Positions 36,705 through 48,185 of a stretch of 64,000 bases of DNA are shown piece after piece (position 1 is the first letter of the stretch; every line of letters starts with the position of its first letter). Below the pieces are notes generated by a model. That model was given only the letters and a program-made list of their open reading frames with translations. It was not told the origin of the DNA and made no database searches. Position numbers and translations under genes: made by a program. The stretch is from Fremontodendron californicum (lineage: Eukaryota > Streptophyta > Magnoliopsida > Malvales > Malvaceae): NCBI GenBank assembly GCA_030761205.1, contig JAULJL010000011.1, positions 9,972,501-10,036,500 on the forward strand. Direction: 5' to 3'.

Positions 36705-36850
36705 ATCAGTGTTCAACGCATATTCGGACATGGGTATGAGGCTATGATCCTCCAAATACATGAAAAAACTTTAAAAATATTGAACATACTCGTGTTGGAC
36801 GCATACCCGTATCTGACACTCAAATTCGAGTTCGAGTAAGATAGAGTGCA
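36705..36850. repeat. Short foldback repeat ('cggacatgggtatg' type)
   Basis: CGCATATTCGGACATGGGTA near the left and CGCATACCCGTATCTGACAC near the right form an imperfect inverted repeat around a central CTCCAAATACATG. I recognise this block as a recurring short repeat of plant intergenic DNA and cannot name its class. Confidence 0.4.
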
Positions 36851-37045
36851 GGAATTATTATGTTTTGTTATGGTTTTAGTAGATAACTAGAAAAGGAAAC
36901 TAAAATGGAAGATCAAATTCTACTATTTCCGAAAGGAACAGCATCATCTTATACAAGGTATGCTCATTTTCAGTTAAGGTAATTTCTCATCAATATGGGT
37001 AGATATCTTTATATTTAGTCATAATGTTAATATGTTGAATGGGTT

Positions 37046-37150
37046 AGCTTAGCTGGTTCATACAATTACACTTAAAAAAATGATATTTAACATGTCTAAA
37101 ATTTGAATCTTAATATCTGTAATTCTTTCTTTTATTATCAGGCTGCCACT
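37046..37150 (+). mobile_element. tRNA-derived SINE-like remnant
   Basis: GGGTTAGCTTAGCTGGTTCA resembles a polymerase III A box region. About 45 bases later ATTTGAATCTTAA resembles a weak B box. It does not fold as a tRNA. The neighbouring 36850-37411 is otherwise AT-rich with nothing recognised. Confidence 0.3.
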
Positions 37151-37514
37151 TTTTTATAATAAAAAGATAATATTAATATGATTATTTCTTCAATAACAAA
37201 GAATATATATATTTAAAGAAGATAATAGTAGTAGTTTATTTTTTCTTTTATAAGAAAAAATAATACTTTCATAAGGTTTAATATATAAAATAATTACAAA
37301 TTTATACGAATTAACTCAATTGATAAGAGAAAGAGTTCATTCTTTTTTATCGATTCTTGCGAGAATACTGCAATAAAATCGTAAATTCAAGTAGAATAAA
37401 ATCTTGAAAAATGACAAATTTGGTTTTTTTAATCTTAATATAGCTATTTTTTTTTTAATTCTCAAAATATTGATACTTTGTTTTTAAGTATCAGAATCCG
37501 CTTTTTGTTTACCA

Positions 37515-37694
37515 GTTAGGAAATTGCCATGCCCATAGCAATTTTCTAGCACAAAATTTAAATTTTTTTTTAAAACAACGTTGGGAAATCGTCATGGGTC
37601 ATAGCAATTTTTCAACTGGTATTTAAAAAAAAATTACAATTGGAAAATATATATTGTGTTGAAAAATTGCCATGGGCCATACCGATTTTTTAAC
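37515..37694. repeat. Left-arm palindromes (three copies) of the MULE-like element
   Basis: Imperfect 36-38 bp palindromes lie at 37515-37550, 37580-37615 and 37658-37694. Each is built of a GTTGGGAAATCGCCATG-type half facing its complement. A separate palindrome of about 39 bp (37752-37790, halves ATTTGAAGGC...GCCTTCAAAT) precedes a C12 run. Confidence 0.8.
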
Positions 37695-37820
37695 CAATTT
37701 TTTTAATTTTATTTTTAATTCAAATTCCCCCCAACGATTAAAAAAAATCAAATTTGAAGGCAAACGGTCACTTGACCGTTGCCTTCAAATCCCCCCCCCC
37801 CAAAACACCCCAAATACTCC

Positions 37821-37828
37821 TATAAATA
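37821..37828 (+). promoter_or_regulatory. TATA box of the plant mobile domain gene
   Basis: TATAAATA lies 135 bases before an ATG (37963) with a CT-rich leader between. Confidence 0.5.
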
Positions 37829-37962
37829 CCTCCTCTATTCACTTATTCTTACAACTTAATTCATAAACTCAAATTTCTTCATCTTATTTCCTACAAAAAA
37901 AAGTCCTAAATCTTCTTGATTCTTCATTCTTCCATACAAAAACTCTTCGTGTTGATTTAAAA

Positions 37963-40109
37963 ATGGATTCATCATCATAATTAAGGTAGGTAAGTAAATT
38001 TTTGTAATATTATTTTTATTACATTATCAAAATTTTATAATTTTATATTTTTATAATTTTATAATTATTTAATTATTATAGTTTTGTAATTTTGTAATTT
38101 TATAATTTTATAATATTATAATTATTTAATTATTATAGTTTTGTAATTTTATATAATTTAATTAATTATCAACAGGATACTCATCGTGTCTTACGTTCGA
38201 GGAAATTTACTTTAGAGGATCCGCATCCATATATTATTGACCACTTAAAGAGAGTTGGATTTTATTATGCAACTCAAATTCGACGATTTTGCTTCAACCT
38301 GACTTAATTAGTGCGTTGATTGAACGATGGAGACCCGAGATGCACACTTCTCATTTTTCGTTTGGTGAATGCACGGTAACTCTAGAAGATGTTGCGCTTC
38401 AACTTGGACTTCCGGTGCATGGCGATACAGTTACAGGCGCAAATTTACTAGATTGGAGAAGAGTGTCAAAATTTATTGGGTGTTGTACCTCTAGAAAAGT
38501 ATGTATATGGCTCAACGGTGAGACTAACTTGGTTGAAATCCTATCAAAATCTTCCATTACACACAAGTGAAGAACATATAAAATATGCGGCTAGAGCATA
38601 TATTTTACGTTTGATTGGAGGATTGTTAATGCCTGACAAATCGAGCAGTCGGGTACATTTAATGTATCTTCCATTACTTCGTGATTTAGAGCATGCAGCA
38701 AATTATAGTTGGCGTTTTGCATGTTTGGGGGTTTTGTATAGAGAACTGTTCCAGGCTACAGTTCCAAAGAGCCATGACATAGGTGGATGTTTAGTGCTTC
38801 TATAATCATGGGCTTGGTATCGGCTGTCATTTCTTGCTCCAAGCGTGCATATTCTGCCTGTATACCCCCTTGCAGGCAGGTAATAATCTTTACTATTTTA
38901 TTAGTTTTTGTACGAACTTGTATTTTTATAGGTCTATTAAGAATTTTATATGCATTTTAACAGGTGTAATCAATATAGAAATCTTACCAGATCTCCGACC
39001 GACCTTGCAAGTATAAGATTACGACTAAATTGAGTAGGATATGATAAGATAAATGTTTCGATTGTTACATTAAAGTATTTTGTATTTAATCCATATGAAA
39101 CTAATAATTTGTAATAATTATTCGCAGTTTGTGTGGATGCCATTTTCTTTAAATGAAAGTATAGCATGCCTCCCATCGGATGCATACAATAATTGTCATA
39201 TATGGAAAGCAAATACAGCATTGATGTGCTTTGCATATGTAGAGTGGCACCACACTGACAGAGTGTTGCGACAATTTGGGATGCAACAATCAATTCCACA
39301 ACTACCGGTGAACCTTGATAAGGTTCACAAGATTGACATGCATGGGCGTCATGAAGAATTCTGGCCTATGAAGCATCAAAAATGGATCCAGTGGTGAGAT
39401 GTACATTCTGAACGAATTCCGACAGGTTATCCCATTGTTGGTAATAATTTCAACCCATCTGATGATTACATAAGATGGTATAAAAATGAAGGTCGGCCTT
39501 TTGTTTGTCCACCGTCGGAGTTTGAAGATCTTAGAAGTATGTCATTTTCCGGACTAACTTCAAATCCAATCCCTCCTACACAGGAAATGGAAGCTCCTAG
39601 ACCTAGCCGACAACGTGGCCGGACGCGTCAACCGGCCTCATCACATGCAATGGAGTTTACTGCACCGAGGATGTCATTTAGTCATCATGAATCTGAACGA
39701 GATCATGGAGTATCATCAAGTCATCGTTATTCCAGCAGTCAACCCGGATTTAATGTTGATGAGTGTTACCGACCATCACCGCCAGTGACGAGATTAGATG
39801 ACCAGCTCCTCACCCCAAGTCCAACTTCAGCATATCTAACTACAAATGTATCAGTTTGGAACCCCTGCGTCAGCATTTGATGGTACATCATTTGTGAGTC
39901 CATCTAGTAGTCAAGTTCCCTTTATGGGTGGACTGGGTGTTGACTTCTCCAGTAGTGGGTTTCAAATTTTTGATACAGAAGAAATGAGTCCCTCTAGTAG
40001 TGTGTTTCAATCGACTAATGTGGGTCAGTACAGCACCGTCCATGAGCATGCGGATGACATACAACCAGAACCAGTGGCTGTTACAGCAAGTGGTCGTGGT
40101 CGACCATGA
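37963..40109 (+). pseudogene. Plant mobile domain (MAIN-like) protein gene, broken
   Basis: A short first exon (ATG GAT TCA TCA TCA, then TAA) and an AT-rich intron with GGTAGGTAAG donor precede the main exon at 38176. Recognisable PMD segments follow: LRSRKFTLEDPHP, LIERWRPEMHTSHF, TLEDVALQLGLPV, YILRLIGGLLMPDKSS, IGGCL, EWHHTDRVLRQFG and a serine/proline-rich tail. Lesions: a stop or frameshift at codon 6; frame changes near 38300, 38480 and 39860; TAA at 38803 and TGA at 39395. Known of the family: host MAIN/MAIL1 act in the nucleus in silencing and genome integrity, and the transposon copies have no settled role. This copy is not functional. Confidence 0.8.
38000..38170. repeat. TTTATAATTTTATAATTA low-complexity tract in the first intron
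   Basis: Repeated TTTTATAATTTTATAAT and TTTTGTAATTTTGTAAT words, including a duplicated block of about 65 bp. Confidence 0.6.
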
Positions 40110-40429
40110 ATACGTGCCACTAACGATGTTGAACGACGGGTTCAACCAACGGGTTCAACCAACACGTAATAGGAGAGCTCGACACTGTTGCTCAACACAA
40201 CGCGATCCGAGAGCTCCTCCATAAATAATTAGAATGAATGTACTTTTATTAATATAGCGAGAATAGTGTATTTTAAATTTGTAATGTATAAATTTTTATG
40301 TTTTGCATTTCATGTTATGCAAGTTTCTCTTTTATTTATTAATACATGTTATATAATTATTTTTTTTGTTATTTAAAATTTATTACATTATTATTTTTTA
40401 AATTATATAATTTTTATTTTAAATTTTGT

Positions 40430-40795
40430 TATTTATTTTCTTAAAGAAATAAAAAAAATTGTTGGGAAATTAATTTTTATTTTTAATTTTGTTATTTATT
40501 TTTTTAAAGAAAAAGAAAAAGAAAAATAAATTAATTTTTATTTTTAATTTTGTTATTTATTTTTTTAAAGAAAAATAAAATGAAAAAATTTGTTGATAAA
40601 TTAATTTTTATTTTTAAATTTTTTTATTTATTTTTTTAAAGAAAAACTAAAAATGAAAAAAAAATGTTGGGAAATTGATTTTTATTTTTAATTTTGTTAT
40701 TTATTTTTTAAAATAAAAATAAAATGAAAAAAAATTGTTGATAAATTGATTTTTATTTTTAAATTTTTTTATTATTTTAAACGAAAAAAATGGTT
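40430..40795. repeat. Minisatellite, about five units of 62-75 bp, inside the MULE-like element
   Basis: Each unit has TTTTTATTTTTAA, then TTATTTATTTTTTTAAA, then an A-rich stretch and GTTG(G/A)(G/T)AAATT. Starts fall near 40470, 40530, 40600, 40677 and 40748. Confidence 0.65.
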
Positions 40796-40835
40796 GGAAA
40801 ATCACCATACAAAAAATAATTTTTTTTAAAACTAT

Positions 40836-41003
40836 GTTGGGAAATCGTCATGGCCCATGACGATTTTTCAACTGATAAATTTAATTTCTTTTAAAATTGC
40901 AGTTGAAAAATCGCCATAACCCATGGCGATTTCCCAACGTTGTTTTAAAAATATATATATTTTTGTGTTGGAAAATCGCCATGGGCCATAGCGATTTCCC
41001 AAC
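40836..41003. repeat. Right-arm palindromes (three copies) of the MULE-like element
   Basis: 37-bp palindromes lie at 40836-40872, 40902-40938 and 40967-41003, centred on CATGGGCCATG-type cores. They are near perfect and better preserved than the left-arm set. A fourth half-copy lies near 40795. Confidence 0.85.
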
Positions 41004-41086
41004 TGGTTAAAAAAAAGAGCGAATTTTGATACTTAAAATAAAGTGTCGGTATTTTGAGATTGAAAAAAAAAAAATCTGACAAACTT

Positions 41087-41488
41087 ACAATAATAATAGG
41101 TTCTAAAATTGGTCGAAAAAGAAAATCAAGCTTAAGAACCTGTTCAAGGGTTGGGTATCTATCCAAGTTCGAAAATCTATTTTGAGAGGGTTTGAACAAA
41201 AATATTAGATACGAATATGGGCTTGGTAAAAAAAATAAAGTCGTTTAGAAAATGGATCGGGCTTTGACTTCAACAATCAAGGCCCGAGCCTAGTTCTTTT
41301 TTCATTTATATAATATATTATTTTTATATTTATATATATTATATAATTTATATCATATAAAAATAAATATACATAATATTATAGTGTAAATATTTAAAAA
41401 ATATGTTAAGTTATCCATGTTTTAAAATTTAATAAAAGAAAAAGTGATAAAATATTTATTAATTTAAATAAAAAAAAAATATAGGTGG
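41087..41488. other. AT-rich spacer; nothing identified
   Basis: No element ends or coding sequence were recognised. Confidence 0.3.
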
Positions 41489-41496
41489 ACCTAAAC

Positions 41497-42023
41497 TAGG
41501 GATGGCAATGAAGCGGTGCAGGGATTGCCTTATCCATCTCCATCCCACTATTGCATGGATGTTGAAAACATCCACCTTCATAGATGTTAGTTACAGCCAT
41601 AACCGCTCTTGATGCTCCACTCCGCTACATCCTAATTTTTATTAATTATTTTTAACTTAATATTATAAAAAATTATGTTGTAATTTATTCATGAATATAA
41701 TTTTAGTATATAATTTTTTTTAATATATATAATACATATATACTAAAAATATATACTAAAAATATGTATATATATAAATATTAATATTTATATGATTTAG
41801 AATATATATCTAATATATATACTAAAAATATAATGAAAAATATAAAAATAGTTTAAAAGGTAAGATAGTAATTTCAAAAGTCGAGACGGTGTAGAGCGGA
41901 GCAAGTATTTTTATCAAAACCACCCCGCTCCACCCTCCCCCAACTTTTCGACAAAAAAAAAACTCTCTATATGGAACGGATCAATGCGAAATCTATCGGT
42001 CGGATCGAATTTTGTTATCCCTA
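41497..42023. mobile_element. hAT-type MITE with a perfect 8-bp target duplication
   Basis: TAGGGATGGCAA at the left and TTGTTATCCCTA at the right are flanked by ACCTAAAC at 41489-41496 and 42024-42031. It is the same family as 20826-21328 but with the GC-rich ends partly decayed. It is 527 bp and non-coding. Confidence 0.88.
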
Positions 42024-42031
42024 ACCTAAAC

Positions 42032-45000
42032 GAGTTTGGACTACTTATTTATAAATATGACAGACTTGGATAAAATTTAAAACTTATATTTTGAATCAAG
42101 CTTGAACAAATAGATAAATATATATATATATATAATATTAATATCATACTTATACATATCTAATTCGATCCGATCTATAAAGACATCTATTAAGTAAAGC
42201 TTGAATATATAGCTATTAAAATAATAATTATTATAAACTATACACATCAATGGGTGATTTGGTGTTCACTAATCAATAAATGATTGAGAAGTGTCACGTC
42301 ATCAACTAGATATTTTCTCCGCTCGTTTTGTTCAGAAGAGAAGGGCAATTATAAGATGTTACATTGTTACACAACCTCCAAATGTTGATGTTTTTTGACC
42401 CCTTACATTTTTCTCAAAACGCTTACTTTCTAGACATCCACTAATTTAACGTCCAAAAACCATTAGATGCAAACATTTGATCGTAAATATGACCGCACTG
42501 AAATGAAACCCAAACTAAATTATATGTTAAATTGAGAATCTATATTTGGGTTACGAAAAAGGGCTAAATGTCCCAGAGCGTCAGGCTGGGCTCAGTAATC
42601 AACGGCCGTTATGTTTTCTTTGAGGTTGACACGTGGCATGTCCATACACTGGCGTGTATGTTTGTAGATGTGATTGTGATGCTATGAGGGCCACCTCATC
42701 ATCTTGATTTATGCATTTATGCTTCACATTCACATGCATTCCCCATCCTAATCTTGACGTTATTGCCATGCCCATGCCCATACCATGTCCATGCATGGAT
42801 GGAAAATATTAGTATGGTGTGATATCTCTTTTAAATTTTGAATAAAAAATAATAATACAAACTAGAAATATTGTATTAATAACATTTGAAATTTTCAAAA
42901 AGAATTTTTAAGAAGCTTGTTATTTTTTTTCTTTCAATTTTGATACTTAATTCTATATAAATATATATATTTAAATAAAGAATTTTGAAGATACTTATTT
43001 AGAAAGAGACAATAAGTACAATTTAAAAGCCTTCAAATCATGATTAAAAGGCAATAATCCCTTCGTTAGGGATGTTTATTTTGATTTCAAACCAAATATT
43101 TTACTTATTTCTAATAGTTTCAATTTAAAGTATAATTTCCTTGAAATTAGGAGTTTTGTTTCAATTTTCAGTGGCTTTTTTTTTTTTGAAAAAAATTGAC
43201 TCTTTTCTTAATTGATTTGGAAGTAAAAGTTCAATTGGATGCTTGTTTTGTGCACTTCACTTTAAAAAAAAACTTCAATTTGGTTGCATATTTCGTTTTT
43301 AATGCACTAATAGTCAAAAAATTTAATTTCATAAGCAGAGTTAAAAAATTATCACAGATTTTATTTATTTTTAAATTAATTTTTATTTTTTAAATATATT
43401 CTAAGAGATATGTATTATCTTACTAATGTCACTTATAAAGTTTAAAAACTTTACCGGTGAATGGATGAAATAATTTCTCTATGATTGAATAGTATAAAGT
43501 AGGGAAATAATTTCCAAAAAATATATATATATATTTTGATCCAATTCAAGCATCACATAATTTAGAGAGTTTTTCAAAATTTTGAATCAGCTAGAAAATA
43601 TGTAATGCAAATGCACCCCTTCCCTTCTACTCTACTTTGATCCTAAAACTTTTTTCCTTTTCATTTGATGGATTTATCCTAAGTTTTTAGCACATTTTTT
43701 CATGTAACTTAGTATCAGAAAATATTCCTGTTTTTTTTTATAAATATTTGTGGTTCATTCTTTACTTGAGGATTCTTCTCCCTTTGGGGATTTCAATTTA
43801 TTATATTTTTCCATGACCCTTTTGCATTAAGTATTGTAGCTAATTAGCAGATTCTTTTTTTTTTTGGGTAACTAATTAGCATATTCTTATTTAAATTATT
43901 TATTAGTTTATTTGGTGATTCATCTTTCCCTTTTCATTTCGTTATTTGAATTGAAAATGAATTTACATGGTCTGTATAAGATTTTGCTACCAATTCTACG
44001 AAATATATTGAAAACAAAATTATTATGAAACATCATAATATAATGAGTTCATTTTCTATATATAATCAGTGAAATTTTTAAACTCTATGAGAGGAATTAA
44101 GAAATTAAGAAATTTTTTATTAATTTAATTTTATAATAATTTTTTACTATACGACATATATCACGCTGCTAAACTCGTTGATAAATTTTTTAAATTTTAT
44201 CAACAGTATATCATATAATTTTTTAATATAAAATCAAATAATATTTTTTTTATATACAAATGAATAGCCAAATAATATTTTTGGAATATGGAACTCAGAG
44301 AGAGACATGCAATTTATCCAAATATGATGTGGTAAAAGTAAAGAGAAATTATCTCATTCATTATTAGTGAAGTTTTTAGATTTCATAAGCGAATTAATCA
44401 GGTGACATACATCCTTTAAGTTATATTTAAAAAAAATATGTGACATTTTTTTAATTTCACTTATGAAAATAAAGAACTCCACTACTAATATATCAAAAAA
44501 GAACTCAAAAGTAAAGAATAAACTCGAACTTTATTTGTTCCAAAAAAAAAACTCTAACTTTATTGAAAATTAATCTATTTTTTGAAAAACAATAAATTAT
44601 GGGAATTATTATATTAAATGTAAGTTAAGAGTTTTTCATGCCAAAATTTAAAACATAGTTTATATATATATATATATAAACATTTATATTTATATTAATT
44701 AGAAGTTCGTACAAAATCGTTGAGATTTATAAAGATTTTGACAATAAATAAATAATTTAAAATTTTAATATTTTTTTTTGGATAAATTTTTTTAAACAAT
44801 TTGAGTTCTCATCAATATTAATATTTAACTTAAGATATTGTAAAGCACAACACACTTTACAATTGATAAATAAATAAATAAAAGATAAAAATATGAAAAA
44901 TTGTCGGGGAAGATGTGTTAAAATGAATGCGAAAGTAGTACATTAGATGAGTGAGAAACATGCATGCATACATCATCATCATGAGAATTCATTTTTTTTT

Positions 45001-45715
45001 TTTTTTTAAGTTCATTTTTGGTAAATTTTTAACTTTACAAAAGAACACATATCCCATTTTTTTTAAAATTTTTTATTTTACCATGTTAATCTTATTTGTA
45101 AACTCTAAAAATTACACTAAGAGTATACTGAATAATAATTTTTTATAAATACTAAAACAAAACAGAGTTAATACCCAGAAAGGAAAACAAAAAAGATTTT
45201 TGGAAATAAAAAGTAAAATTGTACGAACCTATACTAATTACAATAACCATAAAATCTTATATCAGATTCTAATTCTAAATAAATCCAATGGGATTAGGGG
45301 AAAAGAGATTTTAGACAAAATTAAAAAAAAAAAAAACCTTACTTGAGATAAAATATTAATTAATACTAGAAAAAAATCCCGCTTTCATTGAAGTACTTTT
45401 AATTTTGTTTATAAATTTTTAATTAATTAATAATAAAAATTAATTTTAGTTTATATTTTATTAAATAATAATAATTTATTAAATATTTTAATTTTCAATT
45501 GTAATAATATTAATATAATTATATTTTTTTAATCATGAAAATTAAATTTATGATATTTTTTATTTATAAATTACATAATACAAATGTATTTTTAAATGTT
45601 ATTTATATGTATTTTTTAAAAATATTTAGACCTTATTGTATATTTTTTATTTATAGGAGATAAAAAATAAAAAATAAGAAAAATAAAATTATGGGTTGTA
45701 TTTTATTCTCTCGTA
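42032..45715. other. Long AT-rich intergenic stretch; only weak repeat traces
   Basis: There is no supportable gene in about 3.7 kb. Blocks around 43370-43480, 44100-44220, 44390-44500 and 45060-45140 share 'ttataaagtttaaaaactt'-type phrases with 10190-10310, suggesting old copies of one dispersed repeat. CTAGAAAAAAATCCCGC at about 45366 resembles a Helitron end that has lost its hairpin. Microsatellites (TA)n occur near 43520 and 44660. Confidence 0.35.
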
Positions 45716-45719
45716 TGAT

Positions 45720-47187
45720 TGATTTTCTCACATAGGTTAGGAGCAAGTTCGTTTTTTTTCCCCCGAACGAGTTGGGTACGGATCCTAAATCGACCCATAA
45801 GTCAACAGGCAGATTAGCCACTTTAAATCCATCTTTTAAAATTAAAATAAAATAATTAATAAAATATATATTTTTAACTTTTCCCCCTAACGGGTAAGGT
45901 ACGGATTCTAAATCGACCCACGAGTCAACGTGCGGACTAACCATTTTAAATAAATCATTTAAAATTAAAATTATTAATAAAATAATTTTTTAAAACTTTT
46001 TCATCCGAGCGGATCGGGTACGGATACTAAATCGACTCGCGAGTCAACGTATGGACTAACCCCTTTAAATACATCATTTAAAAATAAAATAAAAAATTAT
46101 TTTTTTCGAGCGGATAGGTACGGATCCTAAATCGACTTGCAAGTGAACGTGTGGGCCAACCTTTTAAATACATTATTTAAAAATAAAATAAAAGTAATTA
46201 ATATAATAAATATTTTATTTTAACTTTTTTCTTTAGCAAGTCGGGTACGAATTTTAAATCGACCTGCGAGTCAACGTGCAGACCAACCCTTTAGATACAT
46301 CATTTAAAAAATAAATAAAAATAATTAAAAGTAAAAGTAAAAATAACTAAAATAATTAATAAAAATAATTTTTTTTTCTCTAGTTGATTTAGTACGGATC
46401 CTAAATCGATTTGCGAGTTAGCGTGCGAACTAACCCCTTTAAATACATCATTTAAAATAAAATAATTAATTAATAAAATAAATTTATTTTTTTTTACTTT
46501 TTACCGAACGGGTCGGATACGGATCCTAAATCGACATGCGAGTTAACATGCGAACCAATCACTTTAAATACATCATTTAAAATAAATAATAAAATAAATT
46601 TATTTTTTAACTTTTTTCCATAACCGATCTAGTAAAGATCTTAAATCGACCCACAAATTTGACCCTTTTAAATATATTATTTATAAATAAAATAAAATAA
46701 ATAAAATAAATTTCTATTTTCAACATTTTTTTTTCGTGCAGGTCAGATATGAATCTTAAATCGATTCGCGAATCAACGTGCGGACCAACCTCTTTAAATA
46801 CATCATTTAAAAATAAATTAATTAATAAAATAAATTTATTTATCTTAAACTTTTTTCACATGTGGATCGGATACGAATCTTAAATTGACCCGCGAGTCAA
46901 CGCACAGATCAAGCTCTTTAAATACATCATTTAAAAATAAAATAATTAATTAATAAAATAATTTTTTTAATCTTTTTTCCATGTGAATTGAGTACGGATC
47001 TTAAATCGACCCACGAATCAACACGCATATTAACCTCTTTAAATACATAATTTAAAAATAAAATAAAAAATCTAAATCTAAAACTAATAATAATAATAAT
47101 AATAATAATAAATTTTTTTTTTAATTTTTTTTCTGAACGAGCCGGATATGGATTTTAAATCAATTCGTGAGTTATTGTGTAGACTAA
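45720..47187. repeat. Satellite-like tandem array, about 12 units of roughly 120 bp
   Basis: A conserved core (CGGATCCTAAATCGAC, then GAGTCAACGTGCGGAC, then CTTTAAATACATCATTTAAA) recurs with core positions near 45786, 45908, 46027, 46128, 46255, 46402, 46526, 46642, 46757, 46880, 47002 and 47155. Spacing is 101-153 bp, mostly 115-127. Between cores is A/T filler. The array is cut by the CRM-like element and its last unit resumes at 53457. Confidence 0.88.
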
Positions 47188-47612
47188 CTGATGAGAACCA
47201 AGCTGGTATTGGACTTCAAGATCCATTGCATGTTCCTATTGGGCCTATTACAAGGTTAAGATCCAAGAAGCTCAAGGAAGCTATGCAAGGATTGGTAAAA
47301 AGGATTTGAGAAGAATCTACAAGTCTTTTAAGCAATGTCAATCCATTCAAGTTGGGCTGCTTGAATGAGGAAGACCAAGAATTGGTCCATGTGATCCAAG
47401 CTTCACATGATGGGCCATAGAGGAATTCAAGGGGGCGGCAATCTTAATGAATTAGTGGGCATGTTTTTAGTTCATTATCTAATATGAAGTGTGGTCCAAT
47501 TCATTGGTCCAATTCATTAATGTTGTGGTGTCTAAATTAGAACCTTTAGTTGAGTCTTTTAATTACTTAGGCTTTTGGGCTTGATTTATGTATTATGTCC
47601 ATTAGGCTTAAG
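47188..47612 (+). repeat. Truncated 5' LTR of the CRM-like element
   Basis: It is identical to the first 425 bases of the 3' LTR but for one base (near 47494, T against G). It ends at GGCTTAAGGG, after which the two diverge completely. Confidence 0.85.
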
Positions 47613-48185
47613 GGCCTAAAATGAAAATGGGTTTAAATCAAGATTTCGTTTCTTGAATTTTTTTTATCAATTAAAATTCCTTCTTATTGATTCTTGATCC
47701 GAATCTAAAAAAAAAAAAAGTTCATCCGAGATTTCAAGAAAAGCAAGAAGTCTCGTTCTTGAAAAAAAAAAAAAAAAAAGTTCATCCGAGATTTCAAGAA
47801 AATCAAGAAGTCTCGTTCTTGAAAAAAAAAAAAAAAAAAAAGAAAGAAAGATTCGAAAAAGATCAAGGAAAGTAGAAAAGATTTGAATTCTTGATCATCT
47901 TATTCTTGATTTTTACTTGTTTTATCTTATTATTAATTGTTTCTTGTTTCTTGAGTCTTTTGCTAGGTAGAATTAAGCAAGTGGAGTTCTTGAAGAGTTC
48001 TTCTAGTTCCTAAAGAACCTGAAAGAGGAAATAGAGTGGTAAAAGGCAAGAGTAAGTAAGTTTATTAAAGAAAAAGCCTAAAAGAGTGCAAACAAGAGTT
48101 GGAGTGATATCTTAATTGAGTGTAAACACTAAGGGAGTGTGTGAGTTTATTTTATCACTAACATTTTGTTTTGCAGCAACTTCAA
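47613..48185 (+). other. Leader of the CRM-like element with a 60-bp tandem repeat
   Basis: Two units of poly-A followed by GTTCATCCGAGATTTCAAGA lie at about 47706-47765 and 47766-47825. A pyrimidine-TTTTGCAG splice-acceptor-like site (to 48176) lies just before the start codon. No primer site is found. Confidence 0.6.

Larger units (their letters stand above)
37422..41076 (+). mobile_element. MULE-like long-TIR element carrying a plant mobile domain gene
   Basis: The outer about 270 bases at each end are inverted repeats of each other. The flanks TGACAAATTT (37412-37421) and TGACAAACTT (41077-41086) look like a 10-bp target duplication with one change. The arms contain repeated palindromes listed separately. 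The interior has a promoter-like TATAAATA, a broken MAIN-like gene and a 70-bp minisatellite. No MuDR transposase is visible, so movement would need a partner. Known: plant mobile domains occur in host MAIN/MAIL genes and in transposons. Confidence 0.65.

Noticed and set aside
37046..37150. tRNA gene
   Set aside because: Only an A-box-like and a weak B-box-like motif are present. No cloverleaf can be drawn, so I list it as a SINE-like remnant at low confidence.
42597..42796. Possible gene at a GACACGTGGC G-box with a 65-codon minus-strand frame
   Set aside because: There is no TATA or conserved product. The frame is driven by repeated CATGCC words.
45363..45395. A third Helitron end (CTAGAAAAAAATCCCGC)
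   Set aside because: The second half of the hairpin is missing and there is no flank to compare, so it is not counted as a feature.
45720..47187. CRISPR-like regular repeats
   Set aside because: Units are about 120 bp, diverged, with A/T filler between cores, in a plant nuclear genome. This is a satellite-type array.
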